Positions 26,561 through 34,352 of a stretch of DNA of 64,000 bases are shown here, piece by piece. The position numbers and the translations under genes were made by a program. Source of the stretch: Alphaproteobacteria bacterium HGW-Alphaproteobacteria-3 (GTDB taxonomy: Bacteria; Pseudomonadota; Alphaproteobacteria; Parvibaculales; Parvibaculaceae); NCBI GenBank assembly GCA_002842875.1, contig PHEF01000013.1, forward strand, positions 1 through 64,000, written 5' to 3'. How positions within the stretch are numbered: the stretch's first letter is position 1; each line of letters opens with the position of its first letter. The notes under the pieces are model-generated. The model was not told the origin of the DNA. It worked only from the letters and a program-made list of their open reading frames with translations, and ran no database searches.

Positions 26561-27808
26561 TTACCAGAGGCCGTGTTTCTGCACTTCGGCGCGGCCAACG
26601 ACCATGTGGTGCACTTCGTCGGGGCCATCGGCGAACCGCAGGTGGCGCATGTCGGTATACATGTCGGCGAGCGGCGTCCATTGCGAGATGCCGGCGGCGC
26701 CGTGCATCTGGATCGCCTGATCGATGATGAGGCAGACCTTCTCCGGCACCATCGCCTTCACCGCGCTGACATAGACGCGGGCTTCCTTGTTGCCGAGCAC
26801 GTCCATCGCCTTGGCCGCCTGAAGCACGGCGAGGCGCATCGCGTTGATCTCGATGCGCGCACGCGAAATGATTTCCAGGTTCCCGCCGAGCTTCGCGATC
26901 GGCTTGCCGAAGGCTTCGCGCGTGGCCGAACGCTTCACCATCAGCTCCAGCGCCTTCTCTGCCTTGCCGATCGAGCGCATGCAGTGATGGATGCGGCCGG
27001 GGCCGAGGCGGACCTGACTGATTTCGAAGCCGCGGCCTTCGCCCAGCAGGATATTTTCCTTCGGCACGCGCACATTGTTGAAGCGAATGTGCATGTGGCC
27101 ATGCGGCGCATGGTCCTTGCCGAAGACTTTCATCGGCCCGAGAATTTCGACGCCGGGCGTGTCGATCGGCACGAGGATCTGCGACTGCTGCTTGCTCGGC
27201 GGTGCGTCGGGGCTTGTGCGCACCATCACGATCATGATCTTGCAGCGGGGATCGCCGGCGCCTGAAATGTAGAACTTCTCGCCATTGATGACCCAGTCAT
27301 TGCCATCGAGAACGGCGCTGGTGCGGACATTCTTGGCATCGGAGCTCGGCACGTCCGGTTCGGTCATCGCATAGGCAGAGCGGATTTCGCCGTTGAGAAG
27401 CGGCTCGAGCCACTTCTTCTTCTGCTCAGGCGTCCCGACGCGTTCCAGCACTTCCATGTTGCCGGTGTCCGGCGCGCTGCAATTGAGGGATTCCGATGCG
27501 AGCGGCGACTTGCCGAGTTCGACGGCGATATAGGCGTAGTCGAGATTTGTGAGGCCTGAACCGATTTCGGAGTCCGGCAAAAAGAAGTTCCAGAGGCCCG
27601 ATTCCTTGGCCTTGTTCTTGGCGCCCTCGAGCAGCTCGAGCTGGCGTGGGTGCCAGGACCAGCGGTCATCCTTCTCGTCGTTCAGGCGGAAGAACTCTTC
27701 CGTGATCGGGTCGACATTCTCGGCGATGTGCTTCTGCACGGCGGCCATCAGCGGCCGGGCCTCGTCCGACATGGCAAGCTGGAAGAGATCCTGGTTCAGG
27801 TCTGACAT
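26561..27808 (-). CDS. Acyl-CoA dehydrogenase
   Basis: The 415-residue FAD enzyme belongs to the ACAD10/11-like branch ('YAMTEPDVPSSDAKNVRTSA', 'KFYISGAGDPRCKIMIVMVRTSPDAP', 'GRIHHCMRSIGKAEKALELM', 'IQMHGAAGISQWTPLADMYTDMRHLRFADGPDEVHH'). It would dehydrogenate a medium or long acyl-CoA and pass electrons to EtfAB. The substrate cannot be read from sequence. The ATG at 27806-27808 gives the family-typical 'MSDLNQDLF' start; the frame is open far upstream only as antisense of ecm. It is divergent from ecm across 162 bases. Confidence 0.92.
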   Translation of the reverse strand: MSDLNQDLFQLAMSDEARPLMAAVQKHIAENVDPITEEFFRLNDEKDDRWSWHPRQLELLEGAKNKAKESGLWNFFLPDSEIGSGLTNLDYAYIAVELGKSPLASESLNCSAPDTGNMEVLERVGTPEQKKKWLEPLLNGEIRSAYAMTEPDVPSSDAKNVRTSAVLDGNDWVINGEKFYISGAGDPRCKIMIVMVRTSPDAPPSKQQSQILVPIDTPGVEILGPMKVFGKDHAPHGHMHIRFNNVRVPKENILLGEGRGFEISQVRLGPGRIHHCMRSIGKAEKALELMVKRSATREAFGKPIAKLGGNLEIISRARIEINAMRLAVLQAAKAMDVLGNKEARVYVSAVKAMVPEKVCLIIDQAIQMHGAAGISQWTPLADMYTDMRHLRFADGPDEVHHMVVGRAEVQKHGLW

Positions 27809-27907
27809 GAATTGCGTCCATCCCATTTCGTGTTGAGTTTCGATCCGCGCAGGGTACAGCGACCCCGGCGCGATATCCATTGCCGCGCGCTCGTTTCGTG
27901 AGCCCCT

Positions 27908-27923
27908 TTTGCAGCGCAGCAAA
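27908..27923. promoter_or_regulatory. TTTGC-N6-GCAAA inverted repeat in the acyl-CoA dehydrogenase/ecm divergent region
   Basis: TTTGC and GCAAA flank AGCGCA in the divergent gap. The half-sites resemble those of the ccr palindrome but with wider spacing. A shared EMC regulator is possible; PccR-type regulators use TTTGCAA-like half-sites. Evidence is limited to the pattern and its position. Confidence 0.3.
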
Positions 27924-27970
27924 GCCTGTGATAATGGGCTCTCTAAGGTTTGTTGACGCGAGGTCAGGCG

Positions 27971-29854
27971 ATGAGCGGGAACGGTGAAAGCGGTGCGGGC
28001 GGTCCGAAGAAGGACAAGCCCTGGATTTTTCGCACCTATGCCGTCGCGAAGGGCGAGGTCGGCAAGGTCGGCGTGCCGGTTTCGCATATCGGCGACATGC
28101 GGGCGCTGTTCGAAGGCATTCCCATGGAGCAGATGAACACCTCCATGACGATCAATGCGACGGCGGCATGGCTGCTTGCGCTCTACATTGCCGTTGCCGA
28201 CGAGCACGGCGCCGACCGTGCGAAACTTCAGGGCACGGTCCAGAACGACATCATCAAGGAATATCTCTCGCGCGGCACTTATGTGTTCCCGCCCGCGCCG
28301 TCGATGCGCCTGCTCACGGACGTCGTTTCCTACACCTATACCGAAGTGCCGAAGTGGAATCCCACCAACGTCTGTTCCTATCATCTGCAGGAAGCGGGCG
28401 CGACGCCGGTGCAGGAGCTTGCCTTTGCGCTCGCGACGGCGATTGCCGTGCTCGACCGGGTGAAGGCGGGCGGCCAGGTGCCGGAGAAGGATTTTCCGCA
28501 AGTTGTTGGCCGCATCAGTTTCTTCGTCAATGCGGGCGTGCGCTTCATTACCGAAATCGCGAAGATGCGCGCCTTTGTCGATCTCTGGGACGATATCTGC
28601 CGCGAGCGTTATGGCGTGACCGACGCGAAGCTCCGCCGCTTCCGCTATGGCGTGCAAGTAAATTCGCTCGGTCTCACCGAGCAACAGCCGGAAAACAACG
28701 TCTATCGTATCTTGCTCGAAATGCTGGCCGTCACGTTGTCGAAGAATGCGCGCGCCCGCGCGGTGCAGCTTCCCGCATGGAACGAGGCGCTCGGTCTTCC
28801 GCGTCCATGGGACCAGCAGTGGTCGCTTCGCGCGCAGCAGATACTCGCCTATGAAAGCGACCTTCTCGAATATGAAGACATCTTCGACGGCTCGAAGGTG
28901 ATGGACGCAAAGGTCGAGGCGCTGAAGTCGGAAGCGCGGGACGAACTCGCGCGTATCGAGGAAATGGGCGGCGCGGTTGCAGCGGTCGAGAGCGCCTATA
29001 TGAAAGAGCGCCTCGTCGAATCCAATTCCGCGCGTCTCGAGGAAATCGAGGCGGGGCGCCAGATCGTGGTCGGCGTCAACAAATACGAGGAATCGGCGCC
29101 GTCGCCGCTCTCGACCGGCGCAGGCTCCATTCATGTGGTCGATCACGGTGTCGAAGCCGAACAGATCGCGGCACTGAAGAAGTGGCGCGAGACGCGCGAC
29201 AATGCCGCCGTCGAGGCGGCGCTTGCCGATCTTCGGGCGGCGGCGAAGGATGGCCGCAACATCATGGAACCTTCCATCGCCTGCGCGAAGGCGGGTGTGA
29301 CCACGGGCGAGTGGGGCACGGCGCTGCGCGCAACCTTCGGCGAGTATCGCGCGCCGACCGGTGTCAGCCGTGCCGCGCGCAATGCGCCGGGCGATCTCGA
29401 CCGGGTGCGCGAAATGGTCAATGCCGTTTCCTCGAAGCTCGGACGGCGGCTCAAGTTTCTTGTCGGCAAGCCGGGCCTCGACGGCCATTCGAACGGCGCC
29501 GAGCAGATTGCGGTGCGCGCGCGCGACAGCGGCATGGATGTCGTCTATGAAGGCATCCGCCTGACGCCGGAGCAGATCGTGAAGGCAGCGCAGGAGGGCG
29601 ACGTTCATGTCGTCGGCCTCTCGATCCTTTCGGGCAGCCATGTCTCGCTGGTGGAGGATGTGATGAAGCGGATGCGCGACGCCGGTCTCGGCAATATTCC
29701 GGTCGTCGTGGGCGGCATCATTCCGGCGGATGACGAAGAGAAACTCCGCGCCGCTGGCGTCGCCGCGATCTACACGCCGAAGGATTTCCAGATCAACGAC
29801 ATCATGGTCGAGGTCGTCCGCCTCGTGGACTACAACACGGACGAGGCGGCCTGA
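27971..29854 (+). CDS. ecm: Ethylmalonyl-CoA mutase lacking a conserved N-terminal segment
   Basis: The 627-residue protein clearly belongs to ethylmalonyl-CoA mutase: 'MEQMNTSMTINATAAWLLALY', 'VCSYHLQEAGATPVQELAFALATA', 'NSLGLTEQQPENNVYRI', and a C-terminal B12 domain with DGHSNG (about residue 503) and 'VVVGGIIP'. It isomerises ethylmalonyl-CoA to methylsuccinyl-CoA. However, 'PWIFRTYA' is joined directly to 'VAKGEVGKVGVP' (junction near 28042/28043). Homologues I recall have about 40 residues here ('GHSTAK...[25 protein letters not shown]'), which supply substrate contacts and the first barrel strand. The gap keeps the frame. Without it the barrel should not fold normally, so activity is doubtful unless a second copy exists or the assembly is wrong. 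Confidence 0.9.
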   Translation: MSGNGESGAGGPKKDKPWIFRTYAVAKGEVGKVGVPVSHIGDMRALFEGIPMEQMNTSMTINATAAWLLALYIAVADEHGADRAKLQGTVQNDIIKEYLSRGTYVFPPAPSMRLLTDVVSYTYTEVPKWNPTNVCSYHLQEAGATPVQELAFALATAIAVLDRVKAGGQVPEKDFPQVVGRISFFVNAGVRFITEIAKMRAFVDLWDDICRERYGVTDAKLRRFRYGVQVNSLGLTEQQPENNVYRILLEMLAVTLSKNARARAVQLPAWNEALGLPRPWDQQWSLRAQQILAYESDLLEYEDIFDGSKVMDAKVEALKSEARDELARIEEMGGAVAAVESAYMKERLVESNSARLEEIEAGRQIVVGVNKYEESAPSPLSTGAGSIHVVDHGVEAEQIAALKKWRETRDNAAVEAALADLRAAAKDGRNIMEPSIACAKAGVTTGEWGTALRATFGEYRAPTGVSRAARNAPGDLDRVREMVNAVSSKLGRRLKFLVGKPGLDGHSNGAEQIAVRARDSGMDVVYEGIRLTPEQIVKAAQEGDVHVVGLSILSGSHVSLVEDVMKRMRDAGLGNIPVVVGGIIPADDEEKLRAAGVAAIYTPKDFQINDIMVEVVRLVDYNTDEAA

Positions 29855-29911
29855 GACCGGCCCGGCTGGCACGGATCACATTCTCGCCATATTCCCATAA
29901 TGTTTCCGCCG

Positions 29912-29929
29912 CATTGGAGTCCTCCAATG
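29912..29929. promoter_or_regulatory. CATTGGAG-TC-CTCCAATG palindrome
   Basis: A perfect 8-bp inverted repeat with two central bases lies in the 228-base gap between ecm and the unknown operon at 30083. With a 2-base centre it cannot be a good RNA hairpin and looks more like a dimeric protein binding site. No regulator is assigned. Confidence 0.35.
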
Positions 29930-30038
29930 GCACAATGCGATTTGGGGCATATGGGGCTTCTTCGATCCCTGTGGCGGTTGTTGTTTCAGGGTTTCTCCTT
30001 CTTCGGGACTTCGCGCCCGCGCCCCCAGAATGTTACGG

Positions 30039-30054
30039 TTAAAAAGGCGTTAAC
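30039..30054 (+). promoter_or_regulatory. CtrA-type box TTAA-N7-TTAAC ahead of the unknown three-gene operon
   Basis: TTAAAAAGGCGTTAAC matches the full CtrA consensus. It ends 29 bases before the first start codon of the operon 30083-32162, a position where CtrA would act directly on the promoter. It is the second such perfect box in the window. Confidence 0.6.
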
Positions 30055-30082
30055 GCGGGGTGCGTGAGGAAAGGACCGGCTG

Positions 30083-30370
30083 ATGAGTGACGGTTTCGAC
30101 GACGCGAACGGGCAGGGCGGTCAGAAGAAAGACCAGACGGCGTGGCATTACGGGCGGAACGCCGAGCCTTTGCCGGAACTCCATGTCTTTTCGAGGCTCT
30201 CCGAGCTTGATGCGGCCTATGCCGCGGAGCTTGCGCGGCGCCGCGCGCGGCAGGAAACGCTCGAACGCGAAATCGACGAACTTGCAAAGCGGCTCGCCGC
30301 GCCGCTCGAAGGCGCAGTTGAAGACGCACCGAAAAAGAAGAGTTTCTTCGGCCGGAGGACGAACGCATGA
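30083..30370 (+). CDS. Unknown small coiled-coil protein, first gene of a three-gene operon
   Basis: The 95-residue hydrophilic protein has no signal peptide. Residues 45-75 ('SELDAAYAAELARRRARQETLEREIDELAKRL') form a charged helix suited to coiled coil, and the tail is basic ('PKKKSFFGRR'). No family recognised. Its stop overlaps the next start in ATGA (30367-30370), so the two are translated together. Confidence 0.7.
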   Translation: MSDGFDDANGQGGQKKDQTAWHYGRNAEPLPELHVFSRLSELDAAYAAELARRRARQETLEREIDELAKRLAAPLEGAVEDAPKKKSFFGRRTNA

Positions 30371-31485
30371 GCGGCGTTTCCCTGATTTCCGAAGAGATGC
30401 GCGCCCGGATGACGCGCAACTATGTGCAGAGCGAACGCGAAGCGCGTTTTGCGAGCTTTCATTTCATGGCGTTCCTGCTCGTCGGTCTCATCGCCTTCGG
30501 CGCGCTTGTCGTCGACTACATGATCGTCAGCGAATTCTGGACGCGGGCGCTTGCCAACGAATTCCTCGAACTGCCGGGCGCGCTCGGGTCTTCCGTCGCC
30601 TTCAAGTCGATGCAGGTCCTCTTCGCAACCGTTGCGGCCCACATCCTCTATGAACAGCTTGGCCCGTTCGGCAAGGCCCTCTTCGTGCGGATCGTCTTCG
30701 TGCTGGCGCTCGCCATGCTTCTCGGCGTCGGCGTTCTTCTCGCGCTGATGTCGTTGCCCAACGGGATCGCCGCAACGAGCGATGGCAGCGTCGGCTCCTC
30801 GCTCGGCAATGCGCTTGCCGGTCTCGGCATATCGACGGACGCCACGCAGGAGACCGCGCGCACGACGAGCGAGATCGACCAGATGCGCGGCTGGCAGCCG
30901 CTTGCCTGGCTTTCGTCGCTCGGTATCGTCTTTCTGGTGGTGACGGGCGTCGCGGCGCTGTGCATTCACTACGCCGTTGCCTCGCTCCGGCGCGTGTTCC
31001 ATGCGCGCGATTTCAAGCATCGCCGCATGGCCATGGAGCGGCTCGCCTCGCTCGAGGCGGAATATGACGGCAACCGGCATTCGCTTTCCGAAATGGAGGG
31101 GCCGGAAAACAGGCGGCACCTTCTCTGGACGGGCTTGATGCGCGAATGCCGTTCCTACGAACAGGGCCTCGACGAGGCGCGGCGCGGCGGCGACAGGCTT
31201 TCGCAGACGCAGGCCACGAACGCGCGCGGGCTTCTCGGGCGCCGCAAGCAGACGCCCGCGCTCGTCAATGGGGCGCAGGCGCCGTTCACCGACCGGCTCA
31301 AGGCTTGCGAGCAGTCGCGGCAACTCGGCCGCTACGAAAAACTTTTCGACGACTGGTGGGAGCGCCGCTCGCGCAATGCGATGAAGGCGGGGCCCGCGCG
31401 GCTGGAAGTTGTGCGCGAGCCGATCGGCGAGATACTGCCGCCGCTCGCTTCGCGGCGCATCCCCATCGGCTCGGCGGGCGAGTGA
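30367..31485 (+). CDS. Unknown multi-pass membrane protein
   Basis: The 372-residue protein has about four transmembrane helices: near 30-50, 75-95, 100-125 and 180-205. A Ser/Thr-rich loop lies between helices three and four, and the C-terminal 165 residues are cytoplasmic-like, charged and helical ('HRRMAMERLASLEAEYDG', 'WERRSRNAMKAGPARLEVV'). No family recognised. It is coupled to the small coiled-coil gene before it and followed after 5 bases by a secreted VWA protein. Confidence 0.72.
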   Translation: MSGVSLISEEMRARMTRNYVQSEREARFASFHFMAFLLVGLIAFGALVVDYMIVSEFWTRALANEFLELPGALGSSVAFKSMQVLFATVAAHILYEQLGPFGKALFVRIVFVLALAMLLGVGVLLALMSLPNGIAATSDGSVGSSLGNALAGLGISTDATQETARTTSEIDQMRGWQPLAWLSSLGIVFLVVTGVAALCIHYAVASLRRVFHARDFKHRRMAMERLASLEAEYDGNRHSLSEMEGPENRRHLLWTGLMRECRSYEQGLDEARRGGDRLSQTQATNARGLLGRRKQTPALVNGAQAPFTDRLKACEQSRQLGRYEKLFDDWWERRSRNAMKAGPARLEVVREPIGEILPPLASRRIPIGSAGE

Positions 31486-31490
31486 GACAC

Positions 31491-32162
31491 ATGCGCCTTT
31501 CATTCGCTGCCGTCTTCCTCGCGGTTCTCGTTCTTGCCGCTCCCCGCGCGGAGGCGGCCGAAGAAGCGCGGCGGCCGCAGACGGTCGTTATCGGCCTCGA
31601 CATGTCGAAGAGCAATCCGCTCGTCGAGGATTCGGCCTATGCGGCCCGCGTCGCGCAGCGTACCGCGGCCGAGATCGGCGACCTGCCGCTCAAGTCGCGC
31701 GTCATGCTCAGGACCTTCGGTTCCTACGACACAAATGCCAATGCGCTGAAGATCGACGAGGTCATCTCCGCCCGCTCGAAGCCGCAAGCCGTCGCGGAAG
31801 GCATGTCCGCGATCATCGCGGCCGTGCCTCAGCTCGTCGCCGAAGGGAAGCTGAGCGCGCAGGGATATACGAATGTCGTCTCGTTCCTCGAGACCATGTC
31901 GCAGGTCGTCGACTGCGAAACGTCCGAGGTGCATGTCATTCTGCTGACGGATGGTTTCGAGGATTCCGAATATGCGAGGCTCGCGAGGGGTGGTTCTCTG
32001 CCCGCGCCGGAGAAGCTCTATCCGGGATGTGCCGAACTGACGATGCTCGGCCTCGGCCAGGGCGGTGGCAGCCCGACGGCGACGAAGCGCGTCCGCGAGC
32101 AATGGGCGGACTGGGCGGAAAAGGCGGGCTTCGAGAAATTCACCGGGCTCTACGACTGGTGA
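31491..32162 (+). CDS. Secreted von Willebrand factor A-domain protein
   Basis: The 223-residue product has a signal peptide ending 'PRAEA' and then a VWA-like domain: a MIDAS motif DxSxS at D37-S39-S41 ('GLDMSKS') and a second acidic site D154 in 'ILLTDGFED'. Such domains bind a metal and mediate protein contacts in the periplasm. Third gene of the operon starting at 30083; together they look like an envelope complex of unknown job. Confidence 0.75.
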   Translation: MRLSFAAVFLAVLVLAAPRAEAAEEARRPQTVVIGLDMSKSNPLVEDSAYAARVAQRTAAEIGDLPLKSRVMLRTFGSYDTNANALKIDEVISARSKPQAVAEGMSAIIAAVPQLVAEGKLSAQGYTNVVSFLETMSQVVDCETSEVHVILLTDGFEDSEYARLARGGSLPAPEKLYPGCAELTMLGLGQGGGSPTATKRVREQWADWAEKAGFEKFTGLYDW

Positions 32163-32233
32163 ACGGCGTCTTTTGACGATGCAACGGTTCGGGGCTAGTG
32201 TCCGCGCGGTTTTTCCCGCCGCCGGTTTGTCCC

Positions 32234-33181
32234 ATGTCCCTTGCGCTCTCCCTCGTATTGCCGATCTTCGGCATCATCGCCTTCGGTTATGCGGGCGCGC
32301 GTTCCAAGCTCATCGGCCATGCGGGCGTCGACGGGCTCGACACCTACGTCTTCACGTTCGCGATGCCGGTGCTGCTCTTCCGCAATCTCGCCCACACCGA
32401 ATTTCCGGCGACGCTCCCCTGGGGCCTCTGGATTTCCTATTACGGCGCGATGCTTGCCGTCTGGGCCGCGGGTTCGCTGATTGCGCTCTTCGTCCTGCGC
32501 CGCCCGGCTCCGGACGCCGTCATGCTCGGCTTCGGCGGCGGGCAGGGCAATACGATCATGCTGGGACTACCGATCATCCTGACAGGTTTTGGGGCGGAAG
32601 CCGGTACGCCCGTCTTTCTCATCCTCGCTTTTCACGGGATCATCCTCTTCACCATCGCGACGTTCCTGCTGGAACTCACTCGCGCGCGCGATGGCGCCGA
32701 ACGGCCGAGCTTCGGTGCGATTCTGAAGGAGGGGCTGGTCAATACTGTGCGCAATCCGGTCATCATCGGTATTGCTTGCGGCGTGGTCTACGGGCAGCTC
32801 GGCGTCCCGCTTCCCGGCATTGTCGATACGGCGCTTGAAATGGTGGCGCGCTCGGCCATTCCCTGCGCGCTCTTCGTCCTCGGCGCGATGCTGACCCGCT
32901 ACAGCATTCGCCGTTCGGTCGGCGCTGCCTCGATCACGACCGTCTTCAAACTGGTCGTTCACCCGGCGCTTGTTTTTGCAATGACGCAATATGTGTTTGA
33001 GCTTGAACCGCTCTGGGTGACGGCGGCGACCATGCTCGCCGCCATGCCGACCGGCGTCTATTCGTCGATCCTCGCGAACCGCTACCGCGCGGCACCGGGC
33101 GCGGCGTCAAGCACGGTCGTGCTATCGACAGGCATCAGCCTTGTCACACTGACCGTGCTGCTTGGCTGGTTCCTCCGATAG
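32234..33181 (+). CDS. AEC-family (auxin efflux carrier-like) permease
   Basis: The 315-residue inner-membrane protein has about ten transmembrane helices and the two-half architecture of the AEC family ('LSLVLPIFGIIAFGYAGARS' at the start, 'GGGQGNTIMLGLPII' in the first crossover, 'AAMPTGVYSSILANRY' in the second). Bacterial relatives export malate, malonate or other organic acids. The substrate is not evident. The ATG at 32234 begins the first helix. Confidence 0.83.
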   Translation: MSLALSLVLPIFGIIAFGYAGARSKLIGHAGVDGLDTYVFTFAMPVLLFRNLAHTEFPATLPWGLWISYYGAMLAVWAAGSLIALFVLRRPAPDAVMLGFGGGQGNTIMLGLPIILTGFGAEAGTPVFLILAFHGIILFTIATFLLELTRARDGAERPSFGAILKEGLVNTVRNPVIIGIACGVVYGQLGVPLPGIVDTALEMVARSAIPCALFVLGAMLTRYSIRRSVGAASITTVFKLVVHPALVFAMTQYVFELEPLWVTAATMLAAMPTGVYSSILANRYRAAPGAASSTVVLSTGISLVTLTVLLGWFLR

Positions 33182-33182
33182 A

Positions 33183-34238
33183 TCAGTCGCCACCCGCCGC
33201 CATCATGAGATTCGGCGCCGCTTTGCGCGAAGCGGTCAGGCGGAAGGCATCCGGCCTGACATAAAGGAAGGCGAGCGGCGTCTTCTCCACGATCTTGAAG
33301 GCGAGGATCGGCGAGATGACGGCGAGCGTTGTCGCGACAAGCGTGATGAGATCGCCATTCTCGAAGCCGAGCTTCACCATTGCCATGCGTGTCGCGGCCA
33401 TGGGCAGGAAGAACGAGAGGAAGATGTAGAGCGAGTGCTTGCCCACGAAGGACAGCGGTCCCGCGAGCCCCTTGGAGGCAACGATGCTGACGAGCATCAC
33501 GGCTGCGCCACCGCCTGCAAAGCCCATGAGAAGTTCCAGCGCACGCACGTCGATCAGATGCGAGAAGACGACGGTTGCGAGACAGGTAAGCAGGAGGAGG
33601 GCGAGCGCAAGGCCCCTGGCAGGCCGCGCGCGGGCCCAATCCGCAATCTCGAATATCTGCTTCGCGCCGTAGACGCCGGCGACGAACCAGACGAAACGCC
33701 AGGCAAATTCGTCGATCAGCATCCAGCCGGTGTCGAGCTGCGTGAAGTAGAGCGCGACGGCGAAGAAGAAGACGAAGAAGGGGCGGGCGCTGCGCAGAAG
33801 CCTCAACGTGGCGAAGAACATTGCGAGCGAATAGATGAACCAGAGCACGGAGAAGGGCTGGATCGGGATCATCAAGAGATCGACATAGGTGACTTTCCAG
33901 CCGGCGCTGTGGGGCACGAGTATCTTGATGCCGATCTGGATGACCGACCAGAGCACGTAGAAATAGGCGAAGTGGACGATCTTGCCGTCCACGAATTTCC
34001 GCCAATCGCCGAAGAGGGCCTTGTGGGCGAAGAGCCCGGCCACGAGGAAGAAGAGCGGCATCCGGAAAGGTTTCGCGAACTCGGCAATCGTTCCGAAGAT
34101 GACCGGAAGCTCGCCGAGCGCGAGCTCCACGCCGAAGGTCGTGTGTTCCATGACGACCAGGATGATGGTCAGGCCCTTGGCCGCGTCGATCCAGCCGATG
34201 CGTTGTTTCGAAACAGTTGCGGTGTCCGCGCTCGCCAT
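33183..34238 (-). CDS. Acyltransferase-3 family membrane protein
   Basis: The 351-residue integral membrane protein starts 'GWIDAAKGLTIILVVMEHTTFG', with the conserved 'DAAKG' and the catalytic-type histidine of the acyltransferase-3 family, and has about ten helices ('MPLFFLVAGLFAHKAL', 'VLWFIYSLAMFF'). Members add acetyl or other acyl groups to sugars, lipid or peptidoglycan. It ends one base away from the convergent AEC gene. Confidence 0.85.
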   Translation of the reverse strand: MASADTATVSKQRIGWIDAAKGLTIILVVMEHTTFGVELALGELPVIFGTIAEFAKPFRMPLFFLVAGLFAHKALFGDWRKFVDGKIVHFAYFYVLWSVIQIGIKILVPHSAGWKVTYVDLLMIPIQPFSVLWFIYSLAMFFATLRLLRSARPFFVFFFAVALYFTQLDTGWMLIDEFAWRFVWFVAGVYGAKQIFEIADWARARPARGLALALLLLTCLATVVFSHLIDVRALELLMGFAGGGAAVMLVSIVASKGLAGPLSFVGKHSLYIFLSFFLPMAATRMAMVKLGFENGDLITLVATTLAVISPILAFKIVEKTPLAFLYVRPDAFRLTASRKAAPNLMMAAGGD

Positions 34239-34352
34239 CAGGCGCTCCTCTGGCTCGTAAAGGCACGAAATTCGTCCCCAGGCGGGAACGGCCTCGTGTG
34301 TACAGGCAGGAGAAGCAGGTTTCGCGCCAGCGAATCGACGCCGCCGGCATGG

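Noticed and set aside
27809-29872. Extension of the minus-strand acyl-CoA dehydrogenase frame upstream through the ecm region
   Set aside because: The extension is antisense to ecm and has no domain; the family start is at 27808.
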